Source of the DNA: CAYOOP01 sp964405685
Lineage (GTDB): Bacteria > Pseudomonadota > Alphaproteobacteria > Rickettsiales > SXRF01
NCBI GenBank assembly: GCA_964405685.1
Contig: CAYOOP010000002.1
Coordinates: 208,067-272,066 of the forward strand
Direction: 5' to 3'
DNA length: 64,000 nt
The notes beneath the pieces are model-generated. The model made no database searches and was not told the origin of the DNA. It saw only the letters and a program-made list of their open reading frames with translations. The position numbers and the translations under genes are program-made. Below, in pieces: positions 49,452 through 57,730 of the stretch. Numbering within the stretch: position 1 is the stretch's first letter; every line of letters begins with the position of its first letter.

Positions 49452-49536
49452 TCATTCCCGCGAAGGCGGGAATCTACTCGCAAAGAACAAATTACATTTT
49501 ATCGCGAATGGATCCCCGCCTTCACGGGGATGACGG
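49452..49536. repeat. GTCATTCCCGCGAAGGCGGGAATC palindromic element
   Basis: GTCATTCCCGCGAAGGCGGG at the left and CCCGCCTTCACGGGGATGAC at the right, with GCGAATGGATCC inside. It fills the space between the convergent glycosyltransferase and msrA and may serve as a shared terminator. Confidence 0.85.
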
Positions 49537-49541
49537 GTGAA

Positions 49542-50138
49542 CTACTCACCCCAGATGCGTTTTAAAGTCTCCTCGCGGCGGCTGCCTTTTTTGTAGGCGT
49601 TGTAGTGGTCGGGGTCTTTTTTATAGTAGTCCTGGTGGTATTCCTCGGCGCGGTAGAACGGTGTTGCCGGTTTGATTTCAACGGCAACTTTTTGGCCTAG
49701 TTTTTTCTCCACTTTTTCTTTGGATGCTTCCGCAAGTTTCTTCTCCGTGTCATTTTTCACGAAGATCGCGGTTTTATACGAATCCCCCCGGTCAAAAAAC
49801 TGGCCGCCAGCATCTAGGGGGTCGACATTGCTCCAATAGATGACCAGCAATTGCTCGTAACCGACCTGTGCAGGGTCGTATTCCACCTCCACCGCCTCAA
49901 CGTGGCCTTTGTGGTTTTCATAGGTGGGGTTGGTGCTAGTTCCGCCGGTATACCCCGAGGTCACGGCGAAGACCCCCTTTTGATGCTCAAACTCGGATTC
50001 CATGCACCAGAAGCATCCGCCAGCAAAAATGGCCTTTTCGGTCTTAGACATAGCGAAAACAGGGCCTCCCACCCCTAGCCACCCCAAAAGGAGAACTGTC
50101 AGAAAAACAATGATTTTCTCATACTGAAACGATGGCAT
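49542..50138 (-). CDS. msrA: Peptide-methionine (S)-S-oxide reductase MsrA, exported
   Basis: 198 residues. A hydrophobic N-terminus (IIVFLTVLLLGWLGVGGPVFA) is a likely signal peptide. The catalytic Cys is in FAGGCFWCMESEFE, then GVFAVTSGYTGG and PAQVGYEQLLVIYW. It repairs oxidised methionine, here probably in the periplasm. Divergent from the ATPase-fold gene at 50207. Confidence 0.93.
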   Translation of the reverse strand: MPSFQYEKIIVFLTVLLLGWLGVGGPVFAMSKTEKAIFAGGCFWCMESEFEHQKGVFAVTSGYTGGTSTNPTYENHKGHVEAVEVEYDPAQVGYEQLLVIYWSNVDPLDAGGQFFDRGDSYKTAIFVKNDTEKKLAEASKEKVEKKLGQKVAVEIKPATPFYRAEEYHQDYYKKDPDHYNAYKKGSRREETLKRIWGE

Positions 50139-50141
50139 TTA

Positions 50142-50170
50142 CTTAATTTTAATTAAAAATTAGGTATAAT
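50142..50170 (+). promoter_or_regulatory. Promoter of the gene at 50207
   Basis: Perfect TATAAT at 50165-50170 with a weak CTTAAT at 50142-50147, 17 bases apart, in an AT-rich stretch. Confidence 0.5.
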
Positions 50171-50206
50171 AGCTGCTATTGTGATTCAAGTAGATAGGAC
50201 GTTACA

Positions 50207-50770
50207 ATGAAATTTCAATCCCAGGTCTCTGAGGCACTACAACTTCCGGATGCGGACAGGCGGGCACATTTTTCACAAACCGTTTTGAACGGGCGTGAAA
50301 AACTGAAAGCCCCGGACCAGAAAATTGCCATCCCCTTCCAGAATCAGGAAGAGGTGGCCTATCTCGCGCAGGCGATGTGCGAACTTTACCCCAACTCCGA
50401 CAATGCCATGCTTGGGTTGCTGGAACTGCTGTTAAACGCGGTGGAGCACGGCAATCTGGGATTGGGGTTTGAAAAAAAAATCGAGCTGACGCGTAACGGC
50501 ACGCTGGACGACGAGCTGGAAAAACGCCTGCAACAAGACGAATATCGCAACCGCTACGCAACCCTCACGCTGGTACGCCAGCCCGACCGCATTGTGGCCA
50601 CCATTCGCGACGATGGGGACGGGTTCAACTGGCAGCCTTACCTGCTTATCGACGACCGCCGCCTCAGCATGCCGACCGGCCGGGGCATTGCGCTGGCCAA
50701 TATGGTGTGTTTCGATACGTTGAGTTATAACGACTGCGGCAACGAAGTCACCGCCACGGTGTTTTGCTAA
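50207..50770 (+). CDS. HATPase_c (GHKL-fold) regulatory protein, RsbW-like
   Basis: 187 residues. N box ELLLNAVEHGNLGL, G1 box IRDDGDGFNWQ and G2 box TGRGIALANMV are those of anti-sigma-type Ser kinases or stand-alone histidine-kinase ATPase domains. There is no phosphoacceptor His domain. In such systems the partner is an anti-anti-sigma protein or a receiver; none is encoded nearby. AGGACG precedes the ATG. Confidence 0.75.
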   Translation: MKFQSQVSEALQLPDADRRAHFSQTVLNGREKLKAPDQKIAIPFQNQEEVAYLAQAMCELYPNSDNAMLGLLELLLNAVEHGNLGLGFEKKIELTRNGTLDDELEKRLQQDEYRNRYATLTLVRQPDRIVATIRDDGDGFNWQPYLLIDDRRLSMPTGRGIALANMVCFDTLSYNDCGNEVTATVFC

Positions 50771-50772
50771 CC

Positions 50773-50806
50773 GTCATCCCCGCGCAGGCGGGGATCCATT
50801 CGCTAT
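50773..50806. repeat. Truncated GTCATCCCCGC element
   Basis: GTCATCCCCGCGCAGGCGGG and GATCCATTCGC match the left half of the full elements; the right half is missing. Confidence 0.6.
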
Positions 50807-50872
50807 ATTCCGCTTGAATTTCTAGGCTCCACCCTTTAAACCGCACCAGCCCGTCTACGCTCTTCGAGCTAC

Positions 50873-50917
50873 GCCGGGCGCTGATTTTCTAATGCCTACG
50901 GCATAAGAAAATCATGC
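50873..50917 (+). repeat. Covarying hairpin repeat, copy 4 (before tRNA-Ser)
   Basis: CGC, one bulged T, GATTTTCT-A-ATGCC, loop TAC, GGCAT-A-AGAAAATC, bulged AT, GCG. The bulge pattern is the same as in copies 1-3; the stem sequence differs. It ends 1-2 bases before tRNA-Ser. Confidence 0.55.
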
Positions 50918-51005
50918 GGAGGGGTGGCCGAGTGGTTTAAGGCGCCCGCTTGGAAAGCGTGTGTACGGCAACGTACCGTGGGTTCGAATCCCATCCCCTC
51001 CTCCA
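50918..51005 (+). tRNA. tRNA-Ser (GGA)
   Basis: Acceptor GGAGGGG pairs with CCCCTCC; anticodon loop TTGGAAA with anticodon GGA; long variable arm; T arm GGTTCGAATCC; encoded CCA (51003-51005). 88 bases. The discriminator is T. The integrase gene of the island lies directly downstream, so its 3' end is the likely attachment site. Confidence 0.95.
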
Positions 51006-51128
51006 GAACTTTTAGTACCTGTGGTCATGAATGTTCACTGATGACCATGGGAGCGGCGACCAGCGCGGCTCACAATTCCATCATCGTTCATCATCGAATA
51101 CGGTCGAGTATTTACAACCACCCAATTT

Positions 51129-51148
51129 GGGGGCATAAATGGGGGCAT
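51129..51148 (+). repeat. Island direct repeat, left copy
   Basis: GGGGGCATAAATGGGGGCAT, identical to 57711-57730. The half GGGGGCATCT also has an inverted match AGATGCCCCC at 51169-51178, next to the integrase start; likely integrase arm-binding sites. Confidence 0.75.
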
Positions 51149-51180
51149 CTTGCCTATCACCTTTTTGGAGATGCCCCCAC

Positions 51181-52458
51181 ATGCCCCTAACAGAAATCGA
51201 ATGCAAGAATGCCAAATCAAAAGCAAAGCCCTATAAAAAATCCGACGGCGGCGGGCTATACTTGGAGGTCATGCCAAACGGCAGCAAGTACTGGCGCCTC
51301 AAATATCGTTTCAACGGCAAAGAAAAACGGCTAGCACTTGGAGTCTACGTTGATCGCGCACACACGCTAGCAAAAGCAAGGCAAGAACGCGATAGAGCCA
51401 AGGCGTTTCTAGCCGAAGGCAAAGACCCCTCCTCTGCCAAGCAAGATAGAAAACGGCAACTCAAGCTCAATGCCAATAATACCTTCGAAGCGGTCGCACG
51501 CGAATGGCATAAGCAAAAAGATCAATGGTCACCCCGCTACTCTGCAAATGTATTGCACCGCCTGGAGATAGATATTTTCCCCCACGTCGGCGGGCGGCCT
51601 ATCACCGACGTCACCGTACCTACCTTGGTAGAAGCGTTTCAGGAGATACAAGATCGCGGCGCACGCGAACTGGCAAGGCGCGCGATGCAAACGTGCAGCC
51701 AGATATTTTCTTACGCAAAGAGCAAAGGATACATTGAATACAACCCTATTAGCGACGTGAAGGGGAAAGATGTTCTAAAGCCGGTTATCCGTAAGCATTT
51801 TGCCGCGCTAGACTCCAAGGATATACCCGTGTTCTTGATGGCCTTGCACACGAATGAAGCGCGTTTGTACCAGCAGACCCGGAACGCTATTAAATTGCTG
51901 ATGTTGACGTTTGTGCGTACCAGCGAGCTTATCAACGCCAAGTGGAGTGAGTTTGACTTGGACAACAAGCTTTGGCTGATTCCCGCGGAGCGTATGAAAA
52001 TGCGCGCCGACCATCTTGTGCCCCTTTCCCGCCAGGCACTGGCTATACTCAACGAACAAAAGCAATACGCAGGAAAGTGGGATTGGATATTCCCCAACCA
52101 GGCACGCCCCAAAAAGCCCATGAGCAACAATACCATTCTGAAAGCGCTTGAGCGCATGGGTTATAAAGGCCAAATGACGGGACATGGCTTCCGGGCACTG
52201 GCGATGAGTACCATCAAAGAAAACCTCGATTACCGGCATGAAATTGTCGACCGGCAGCTAGCACATGCACCCAAAACCAAAACCGACAAAGCTTATGATC
52301 GTGCAGCATGGCTGCCCGAACGCAAAAAGATGATGCAAGAATGGTCGGATTATTTGGACACGGTGGCAAGCAAGCAAAAAATTCTTCCCTTTAGCAAAAC
52401 GGCCCAACGTGAGCGCATTTACCACAGACGATGCCATAACGGTCATCGAAGCCACTAA
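51181..52458 (+). CDS. int: Tyrosine-type integrase with DUF4102 N-terminus
   Basis: About 425 residues from ATG 51181 (MPLTEIECKNAK). The DUF4102 arm-binding domain (KKSDGGGLYLEVMPNGSKYW) is followed by a core-binding domain and the catalytic domain with Arg in TFVRTSELINAKWSEFD, H-x-x-R in GHGFRALAMS, and Tyr in DKAYDRAAW. It would integrate the island at the adjacent tRNA-Ser. Most such P4-like integrases use tRNA 3' ends. Confidence 0.94.
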   Translation: MPLTEIECKNAKSKAKPYKKSDGGGLYLEVMPNGSKYWRLKYRFNGKEKRLALGVYVDRAHTLAKARQERDRAKAFLAEGKDPSSAKQDRKRQLKLNANNTFEAVAREWHKQKDQWSPRYSANVLHRLEIDIFPHVGGRPITDVTVPTLVEAFQEIQDRGARELARRAMQTCSQIFSYAKSKGYIEYNPISDVKGKDVLKPVIRKHFAALDSKDIPVFLMALHTNEARLYQQTRNAIKLLMLTFVRTSELINAKWSEFDLDNKLWLIPAERMKMRADHLVPLSRQALAILNEQKQYAGKWDWIFPNQARPKKPMSNNTILKALERMGYKGQMTGHGFRALAMSTIKENLDYRHEIVDRQLAHAPKTKTDKAYDRAAWLPERKKMMQEWSDYLDTVASKQKILPFSKTAQRERIYHRRCHNGHRSH

Positions 52459-53107
52459 AAGCGGCGGGCGGGCTCCTAAGGCCACCCCTAAGCCCGACGC
52501 ATTGGCCGATGACTTGAATCATGCCAGATTATATTTCGGCACCCTTGTCAGCTCAAAAAAAGAGATGATAAAAAGCAGCGACGAATTTGCGGACGAGTTC
52601 AAAGAATATGCAGCCACCTTAGAGAAGCGAATAGGCACGCTCCTTAAGCTTCTGAGCCCTGAGAATGAAAAAGAGAAGCGCCTCATGGAGGTTTGGCATA
52701 TGTGGCTTCAGGGCGCATTAGGAAATAAGACAATCGAAGTATTCATCGAGAAAATGGTCGACGACCTTTCAGCGCTTCAAAAAGCAGGCCAACAAGCGCG
52801 CAATCGAAAGGACTATTTCCTTACAAATCCCGCGATACACGGCATAAAGCATGTTACCGACTCCGTGGCCAGGGTGGTTGATGGAAAAAAGTCTGAGTTC
52901 TTACTGATTACCCAAATTCTCCCGCCCATTTTTGAAGAGCACTTCAAACAGAAGTTTGGAATTACCCTCGTTCCGAAAGAAGGAAGCGGCACCAAGTTTA
53001 CAAAGGCCTGTTTGGAGAAAATGGGTTTGTCGGTTTCCAATAGCACCCTGCATGAGTATTGGCACCGGCGCGACCGGGAAGCATATGTGGATTCCCTGAC
53101 GGCGTAG
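52409..53107 (+). CDS. Unknown 232-residue island protein
   Basis: Starts at GTG 52409, overlapping the integrase by 50 bases; a later start is possible. Soluble, helical, Lys/Glu-rich, with KMVDDLSALQKAGQQARNRK and a C-terminal ending EYWHRRDREAYVDSLTA. No family recognised. Confidence 0.6.
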   Translation: MSAFTTDDAITVIEATKSGGRAPKATPKPDALADDLNHARLYFGTLVSSKKEMIKSSDEFADEFKEYAATLEKRIGTLLKLLSPENEKEKRLMEVWHMWLQGALGNKTIEVFIEKMVDDLSALQKAGQQARNRKDYFLTNPAIHGIKHVTDSVARVVDGKKSEFLLITQILPPIFEEHFKQKFGITLVPKEGSGTKFTKACLEKMGLSVSNSTLHEYWHRRDREAYVDSLTA

Positions 53108-53225
53108 CGTATATTTGTATTCGCCGGTAAAAATTCTAGCCGGATACAAAGGTTGAACCATTCGCATTTTATCAGCGGCGAATGCATATTGACGTCACTG
53201 AACAACAGTGATGAGAGATACCCAT

Positions 53226-53429
53226 ATGCAACCTGACCTTCTAACCATCCCCGAATTTTGCGAGGTAACCAACGTATGCAAAACATTGGCCTACCGATTC
53301 ATCAACAACGGCAGCCTGAAGGCCGTCAAGGTCGGCAAGAAGACACTGATTACCCAAAAAGCCAAAGACGCATGGCTGGCTTCACTTCCAGCGTACCAAT
53401 CATATCCGGAAATCATTATACTGGATTGA
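53226..53429 (+). CDS. AlpA-like helix-turn-helix regulator / excisionase
   Basis: 67 residues from ATG 53226. LTIPEFCEVTNVCKTLAYRF, then INNGSLKAVKVGKKTLIT is the winged helix of the MerR/AlpA-type excisionase family, which in P4-like islands controls the integrase. AGAGAT precedes it. Confidence 0.8.
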   Translation: MQPDLLTIPEFCEVTNVCKTLAYRFINNGSLKAVKVGKKTLITQKAKDAWLASLPAYQSYPEIIILD

Positions 53430-53507
53430 ACGATAATTGATGACTTCTTGGAGTGCTGACAAATTTTTGGGTGCAATTTGGCAAAAAATCAAATTGGAGG
53501 AAGTAAA

Positions 53508-53999
53508 TTACGCGACTTCTAATTCTCTAATTTTCATTTGAGGTACCACCTCTTCCACATAGAATTTCGCTAACTCTTCTAATCGCAAAGCATCCGAAGA
53601 TTCGGCTGCAAGCATTGGCAGAGTGGATGATACTAGGTAAGCAATATCTTCCCAAGTCTTAGTGTTGATTTTTGACATGATAAAATCGACCGATTTCTTC
53701 GAATCATCGTCCAGATTTATATGATAGTTCTTGTCTTTGAGCGATATAAGAAAATTATCTACAGAACCACAAACCTCTTTTATTTGGAATGAGCTATCAT
53801 CCAATATTAAATATAATTCTTCGCTATGCGGACTATCGCCTTTTTTAAACCAAGTGGTTTGGGTAATTGTTTTATGATTTGTCGAATCAATGGCGTGCTT
53901 CCAATCAGCCAAATACAGAAGGAAGTTAGCGCTATTGAGTGGCATAGACTTTTGGCAAGAGTTAAGCATGTAAGCCAAGGAATTTCTAAGCTTTGACAT
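53508..53999 (-). CDS. SocA/Panacea (DUF4065)-like protein, probable antitoxin
   Basis: 163 residues. LNSANFLLYLADWKHAIDS and TITQTTWFKKGDSPHSEEL follow the pattern of SocA/Panacea proteins (LLYLAD-x-x-H ... G-x-x-I-T ... W ... GP). Panacea domains act as antitoxins for many unrelated toxins. The gene overlaps the upstream 2TM-GAF gene by one base (TAATG) with AGAGGGG upstream, so the two are translationally coupled. Match is by eye and partial; the C-terminal half is unassigned. Confidence 0.5.
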   Translation of the reverse strand: MSKLRNSLAYMLNSCQKSMPLNSANFLLYLADWKHAIDSTNHKTITQTTWFKKGDSPHSEELYLILDDSSFQIKEVCGSVDNFLISLKDKNYHINLDDDSKKSVDFIMSKINTKTWEDIAYLVSSTLPMLAAESSDALRLEELAKFYVEEVVPQMKIRELEVA

Positions 54000-54784
54000 T
54001 ATAGCCCCTCTTTGTGTGCGTGCTTGATGCTATTACTGTAATCATGAAGCTCAAAGATATGACTTATTCGATTGCATTCTCTTTCTAGAAAACTTTTCAC
54101 CCGACATTCATCTAGAATCTTCCCGTGGTTTCTATCCTGAACCAAATGTGTAAAGTCTTGGTTAATGGTTTCCAATAACAGCACGGCTATCTTATCTCCT
54201 AATTTATTCCTGATGACACGCGCAGCATATGCCCTACTTTTCATCGTAATATTTTTAGTAACACCCTTTTTCATATTGTAGGTTTTTTCGCAATGGTCCG
54301 CGTAAGCTTTCTTCCCCGCCCTACCTTCCGAAGAAGGCAAATTAGTATGAAACACCTCGCTACTATTAAATGCTAGACCTATTGCCCCCTCATTTTCATT
54401 GTAAGCAGGACGCCCTGGTTTTTTATATCGGGCAGATTCCGAATGCCGAGCCTGTAAAATAAAGAAGCCGCTAGGATCATATTTGTATATATTGATTCGC
54501 TCGTTTTCCGTCAGCTTTAGATTTTCAGAAACTATTTTTAATTCCATTTTCAATAGTGCCGTGAAGTTTTGGAATTTAATTCTTTTCTCAGACTCAATTT
54601 TGCGTCCAATTATAATCCAGTCGATGAGAGCGAGCACTAGAGCTAAAATGACAACGCTTAGTGCCGTAATCTCATACTTTGTATTGTTGAGTTCGAAAGA
54701 ATACGGAAGACACTGAGCAACCGAAAGAAGAATGAACGAGCAAGCCCCAGCAGTTCGGTAAAGATTGTTTTTAAAGATGCCCAA
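53999..54784 (-). CDS. Membrane protein with two TM helices and a GAF-like domain
   Basis: 261 residues, starting at TTG 54784 with AAAGGAG 6-7 bases upstream. Two hydrophobic helices (ACSFILLSVAQCLPYSF; ALSVVILALVLALIDWIIIG) are followed by a cytoplasmic domain with the look of GAF: PSGFFILQARHS, NENEGAIGLAFNSS, ITMKSRAYAARVIRNK, IAVLLLETIN. AT-rich. With the SocA-like gene it may form a toxin-antitoxin or defence module in which the membrane protein is the effector; this is inference. Confidence 0.6.
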   Translation of the reverse strand: MGIFKNNLYRTAGACSFILLSVAQCLPYSFELNNTKYEITALSVVILALVLALIDWIIIGRKIESEKRIKFQNFTALLKMELKIVSENLKLTENERINIYKYDPSGFFILQARHSESARYKKPGRPAYNENEGAIGLAFNSSEVFHTNLPSSEGRAGKKAYADHCEKTYNMKKGVTKNITMKSRAYAARVIRNKLGDKIAVLLLETINQDFTHLVQDRNHGKILDECRVKSFLERECNRISHIFELHDYSNSIKHAHKEGL

Positions 54785-55263
54785 TGGTAGCTCCTTTGGG
54801 GGACGGGGTTGCTATAGTCAGTATAAAAATTTGACTTTATTAGCAATCAAAAACAGTTTCTTCAGCGCTCAAAACCAGAAATCCTCTTGAACGATTCTCG
54901 ACATTTTTCGTAATTTCTGATGGGTTTTTGGCGCGTAATTCAGCATAAAAAATGGCGTGAGAATCAAATTGGGAAAAATAACCAAAGAAAACAGTTAACT
55001 AACCTATGTAGAAGTGATTGCTTTTTAGAATGCTTCTGAAATGATGGCCGCGGACTTGCTACGGGCAATGTCCGGGGCTTTATAACCCCACCGGAAGCGG
55101 CTGGCATCGGCCGTAATGATGCCTCCCTCGCCTTATGGCCGGGGAGGCGCTGTCGTATGTCCAGGGCGCAGGCCTAAAGGGCAGTGCGACCGTCTTTCGG
55201 CGGTTTATAAACTCTCCCGGTCACCAGCCCGTACTGGTGACCACTTACACGGGAGAGAACGAT
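54785..55263. other. 479-base region between divergent island genes
   Basis: The left part (to about 55020) is AT-rich and carries the promoter side of the 2TM-GAF gene, with TTGATT and TATACT on the minus strand 19 bases apart. The right part (55040-55263) is GC-rich and highly structured, with hairpins GACTTGCTACGGGCAATGTC, GCCTCCC/GGGGAGGC and the RBS-masking stem at 55212-55257. Confidence 0.6.
55212..55263 (+). promoter_or_regulatory. RNA leader that masks a ribosome-binding site
   Basis: CTCTCCC (55212-55218) pairs with GGGAGAG (55251-55257), the ribosome-binding site 6 bases before the ATG at 55264. Between them a perfect hairpin GGTCACCAG (55219-55227), loop CCCGTA, CTGGTGACC (55234-55242) stacks on the same helix. 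Translation should be off unless the stem opens. Confidence 0.6.
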
Positions 55264-55959
55264 ATGCTTGAGACAGTATTATACAAAGGACTCATCGGTT
55301 TTATTGCAGGCCTAATGGTTTGCGCGATAGTTGGCATTATTGAACTAAGGGGGCAAAAAGGGCAACCCAAGCCAGAGCGACCTAAATTTAAATGGCGCAA
55401 GCTCGGCTTTAAAATTCCACTGCCGCAGGAATTCCGCAGTAGGCTAGCGGAGACGTTACGTTTCTATAGACACCATTGCATACCGCTTGCCATTTTCTTT
55501 GTCGGTATTTTTCTATACACCATCGTTACGCAATCGAATCATTATGGGGCTTCCTATAGGCCTTTCACCGACGCTACAGGCCGATTGTTCCTCCTGTGCG
55601 TTGCTCTAATTATTGCTCGTTGGCTATATGCATACCGCCCTGCCCCTCTGATCGCCTTCGCGGCCTACTTGCTTTACTTGCCGTTTTTAAGCCTGTTTGA
55701 AGAGGGAAACGACATTCTAACCGATACCGAGGGCGGCGAGGTTCTTCTCGGCCTCCTAGCGGCTCCTTTTCTTGCCCAGTTGATCTTTCGAAGCAAAAAT
55801 AAAAACAGGAAACAAATCGCCGTCTTTGGAGCGAGTGCGTGGTTCCTAATGGTGGTGGCGAATTTAAATTTCCAATCAGCAATAATGCTAGTGGGCGTAC
55901 CGTGCTTCATGGTTGCGGCCATAGTCAGCTACAAAGCTGGTAAAGAACAGACAAAGTGA
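55264..55959 (+). CDS. Unknown multi-pass membrane protein of the island
   Basis: 231 residues from ATG 55264, preceded by GGGAGAG. About six hydrophobic segments (GFIAGLMVCAIVGIIEL; IPLAIFFVGIFLYTIV; LFLLCVALIIARWLYAY; LIAFAAYLLYLPFLSLF; LLGLLAAPFLAQLIF; AIMLVGVPCFMVAAIVS). The frame is open from 55135 but that part is leader. No family recognised. It lies upstream of the OLD nuclease in the same direction. Confidence 0.65.
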   Translation: MLETVLYKGLIGFIAGLMVCAIVGIIELRGQKGQPKPERPKFKWRKLGFKIPLPQEFRSRLAETLRFYRHHCIPLAIFFVGIFLYTIVTQSNHYGASYRPFTDATGRLFLLCVALIIARWLYAYRPAPLIAFAAYLLYLPFLSLFEEGNDILTDTEGGEVLLGLLAAPFLAQLIFRSKNKNRKQIAVFGASAWFLMVVANLNFQSAIMLVGVPCFMVAAIVSYKAGKEQTK

Positions 55960-56058
55960 GATGAGTTATAGTCCAGATTTAGGACATAAGACCCTTTTAT
56001 GCTGCTTGAGTAACACTAGGAAAAGCGCTACTCATACTCATCACAGCGGTAAAGAAAT

Positions 56059-57687
56059 ATGAAAATTATAAATGTTGAGATTGCAAATTTCCGAGCTCTT
56101 GAACAAGTTTCAGTTCCTCTCAATCAATTCAGCGTAATCCTTGGAGAAAATGATGTAGGTAAGACATCATTGCTATATGCGCTGGAAACATTCTTTACCC
56201 AAAAGAAGCTCTCTGATGAAAAATGCTGGTATCAAAGTAAAACCCAAACTCCGATAAGGATTGTTCTAACTTTTTCGGATTTTCCTGATGATAGCGCTCT
56301 AGACGGTCTTAAACGTAGAAACGGCAATATAGTAATCAGTTCAATTTTCCACTTTAATGAGAATCCTGAATACACAGCAATATTGGATGACCAATCAGCG
56401 GTGGCAATTCCAAAATCAGTTTTAAAACAATGGTTTTCTCAAGATTCTTTTCATTTTATTCCTGTCCGTAGAGATTTATCTGTCCAATTTTCCATGGCTA
56501 AAAGCGCCCTACTTGGTAAGCTGCTAAGGGCACAAATGAACCAAGCCATTGGTGAACAAGGTGCGAATCAATCACTTTCAGCGATAAAAAAAGTACTTAG
56601 TGAAGCCATCGAAGATCCCCGCAAAAAGATGGAGGGGTTTTTGCGTGAGCAACTGCATAACAATACGATAGAATTGGGTTTTAACGATTTGGATATTGAC
56701 CCTACTGAAGGTGTAAGCTTTTCGGTTCAACTATCTGATGACAGAGTGAAAAATATTAAAATTGAGTCGCGTGGTGCTGGAACCCAAAACAATCTCATAA
56801 TAGCTCTTTTTAGGCTGATTGCTTCCTCTAACGTACAAAGCAGCTTTATTTTCGCTATGGAAGAACCAGAAAACAGCTTGCATCCTAAAGCCCAGAGACA
56901 GCTACTGAGCGTGATTCAAGAAATCAGTGAAAATACGCAGGTTATAGTAACTACTCACTCACCCGTTTTTATCGATAGAAGCAAATTTGAGAGCAACATC
57001 CTTTTAACTAGAACTCTAAAAGGAAATACCGTCGCTCACATTTTCGATAAGGACATGTTATCTTCCGTAAGGACTGATTTGGGCATTAAAACATCGGATG
57101 CACTACTAAAGGGCGGTGGCAATTGCGCACTTCTTGTTGAGGGAAAAACTGAAGAAGAGGGCTTCCCAGTTTTCATGGAAATGTTTGGTATTAGCGAATT
57201 TGAGTTGGGGACTTCTATCATAAATATGGGGGGAAGTGATTCACAAAAGGCTCAAAATATTATTAGGCTGCTCAAAAGCTACGAAATCCCTTGTATAGTA
57301 GTATTAGATAGAGATGCGCAGGGTACTGCAGATGATCTGAAACGTATGATGAGCACTGAGCTTACAAACTTAAAAGAAGTATTCTGCTTAAAAAATGGCA
57401 CTATAGAAGATTATTATCCACATGAGCTTATAGTCGAACTAATAAACAACGAACTCTCGCCTACAACTCCAATCGATATAGATGAGGTTGATAAAGCGCT
57501 AAGTGGTAAAAAGAACTTGGAGCAATATGCAAAATTAATGCACGGGCATGGCGCGGGTGTACCAGTCGAATATCTAAAAAGAGTATTAGGTGGTAAGGGC
57601 ACCCGCCTTATGAAAGAGCGAAATATGCCACTAGACCCTGAGATTAAAATCATCCTTGATGCTGTTCAGGTAGTGGCAGGCGAATAA
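56059..57687 (+). CDS. OLD-family ATPase-TOPRIM nuclease
   Basis: 542 residues. The ATPase has Walker A ILGENDVGKTSLLYALE, the signature region SRGAGTQNNLIIALFR and Walker B IFAMEEPENSLHPKAQRQL; the TOPRIM domain has ALLVEGKTEEEGFPVFME and VVLDRDAQG. OLD proteins such as P2 Old are DNA nucleases that exclude other phages. No UvrD-like helicase follows, so it is not a Gabija pair. AT-rich; last full gene of the island. Confidence 0.88.
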   Translation: MKIINVEIANFRALEQVSVPLNQFSVILGENDVGKTSLLYALETFFTQKKLSDEKCWYQSKTQTPIRIVLTFSDFPDDSALDGLKRRNGNIVISSIFHFNENPEYTAILDDQSAVAIPKSVLKQWFSQDSFHFIPVRRDLSVQFSMAKSALLGKLLRAQMNQAIGEQGANQSLSAIKKVLSEAIEDPRKKMEGFLREQLHNNTIELGFNDLDIDPTEGVSFSVQLSDDRVKNIKIESRGAGTQNNLIIALFRLIASSNVQSSFIFAMEEPENSLHPKAQRQLLSVIQEISENTQVIVTTHSPVFIDRSKFESNILLTRTLKGNTVAHIFDKDMLSSVRTDLGIKTSDALLKGGGNCALLVEGKTEEEGFPVFMEMFGISEFELGTSIINMGGSDSQKAQNIIRLLKSYEIPCIVVLDRDAQGTADDLKRMMSTELTNLKEVFCLKNGTIEDYYPHELIVELINNELSPTTPIDIDEVDKALSGKKNLEQYAKLMHGHGAGVPVEYLKRVLGGKGTRLMKERNMPLDPEIKIILDAVQVVAGE

Positions 57688-57710
57688 ATTGATTGTTCTA
57701 TTTAATGCGT

Positions 57711-57730
57711 GGGGGCATAAATGGGGGCAT
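57711..57730 (+). repeat. Island direct repeat, right copy
   Basis: GGGGGCATAAATGGGGGCAT, identical to 51129-51148, 24 bases after the OLD gene; marks the likely right end of the island. Confidence 0.75.

Noticed and set aside
53463..54984. Similar AT-rich stretches on both sides of the 2TM-GAF/SocA pair as possible cassette ends
   Set aside because: Only short scattered matches (TTTTTGG, AAAAAAT, CAAATTGG); not above what this composition gives by chance.
55135..55263. N-terminal extension of the island membrane protein
   Set aside because: The stretch is RNA leader with strong hairpins, and the ATG at 55264 has a clear ribosome-binding site.
56059..57687. Gabija system (GajA)
   Set aside because: The ATPase-TOPRIM layout fits, but no GajB-like helicase gene follows; a single-gene OLD nuclease is the simpler call.
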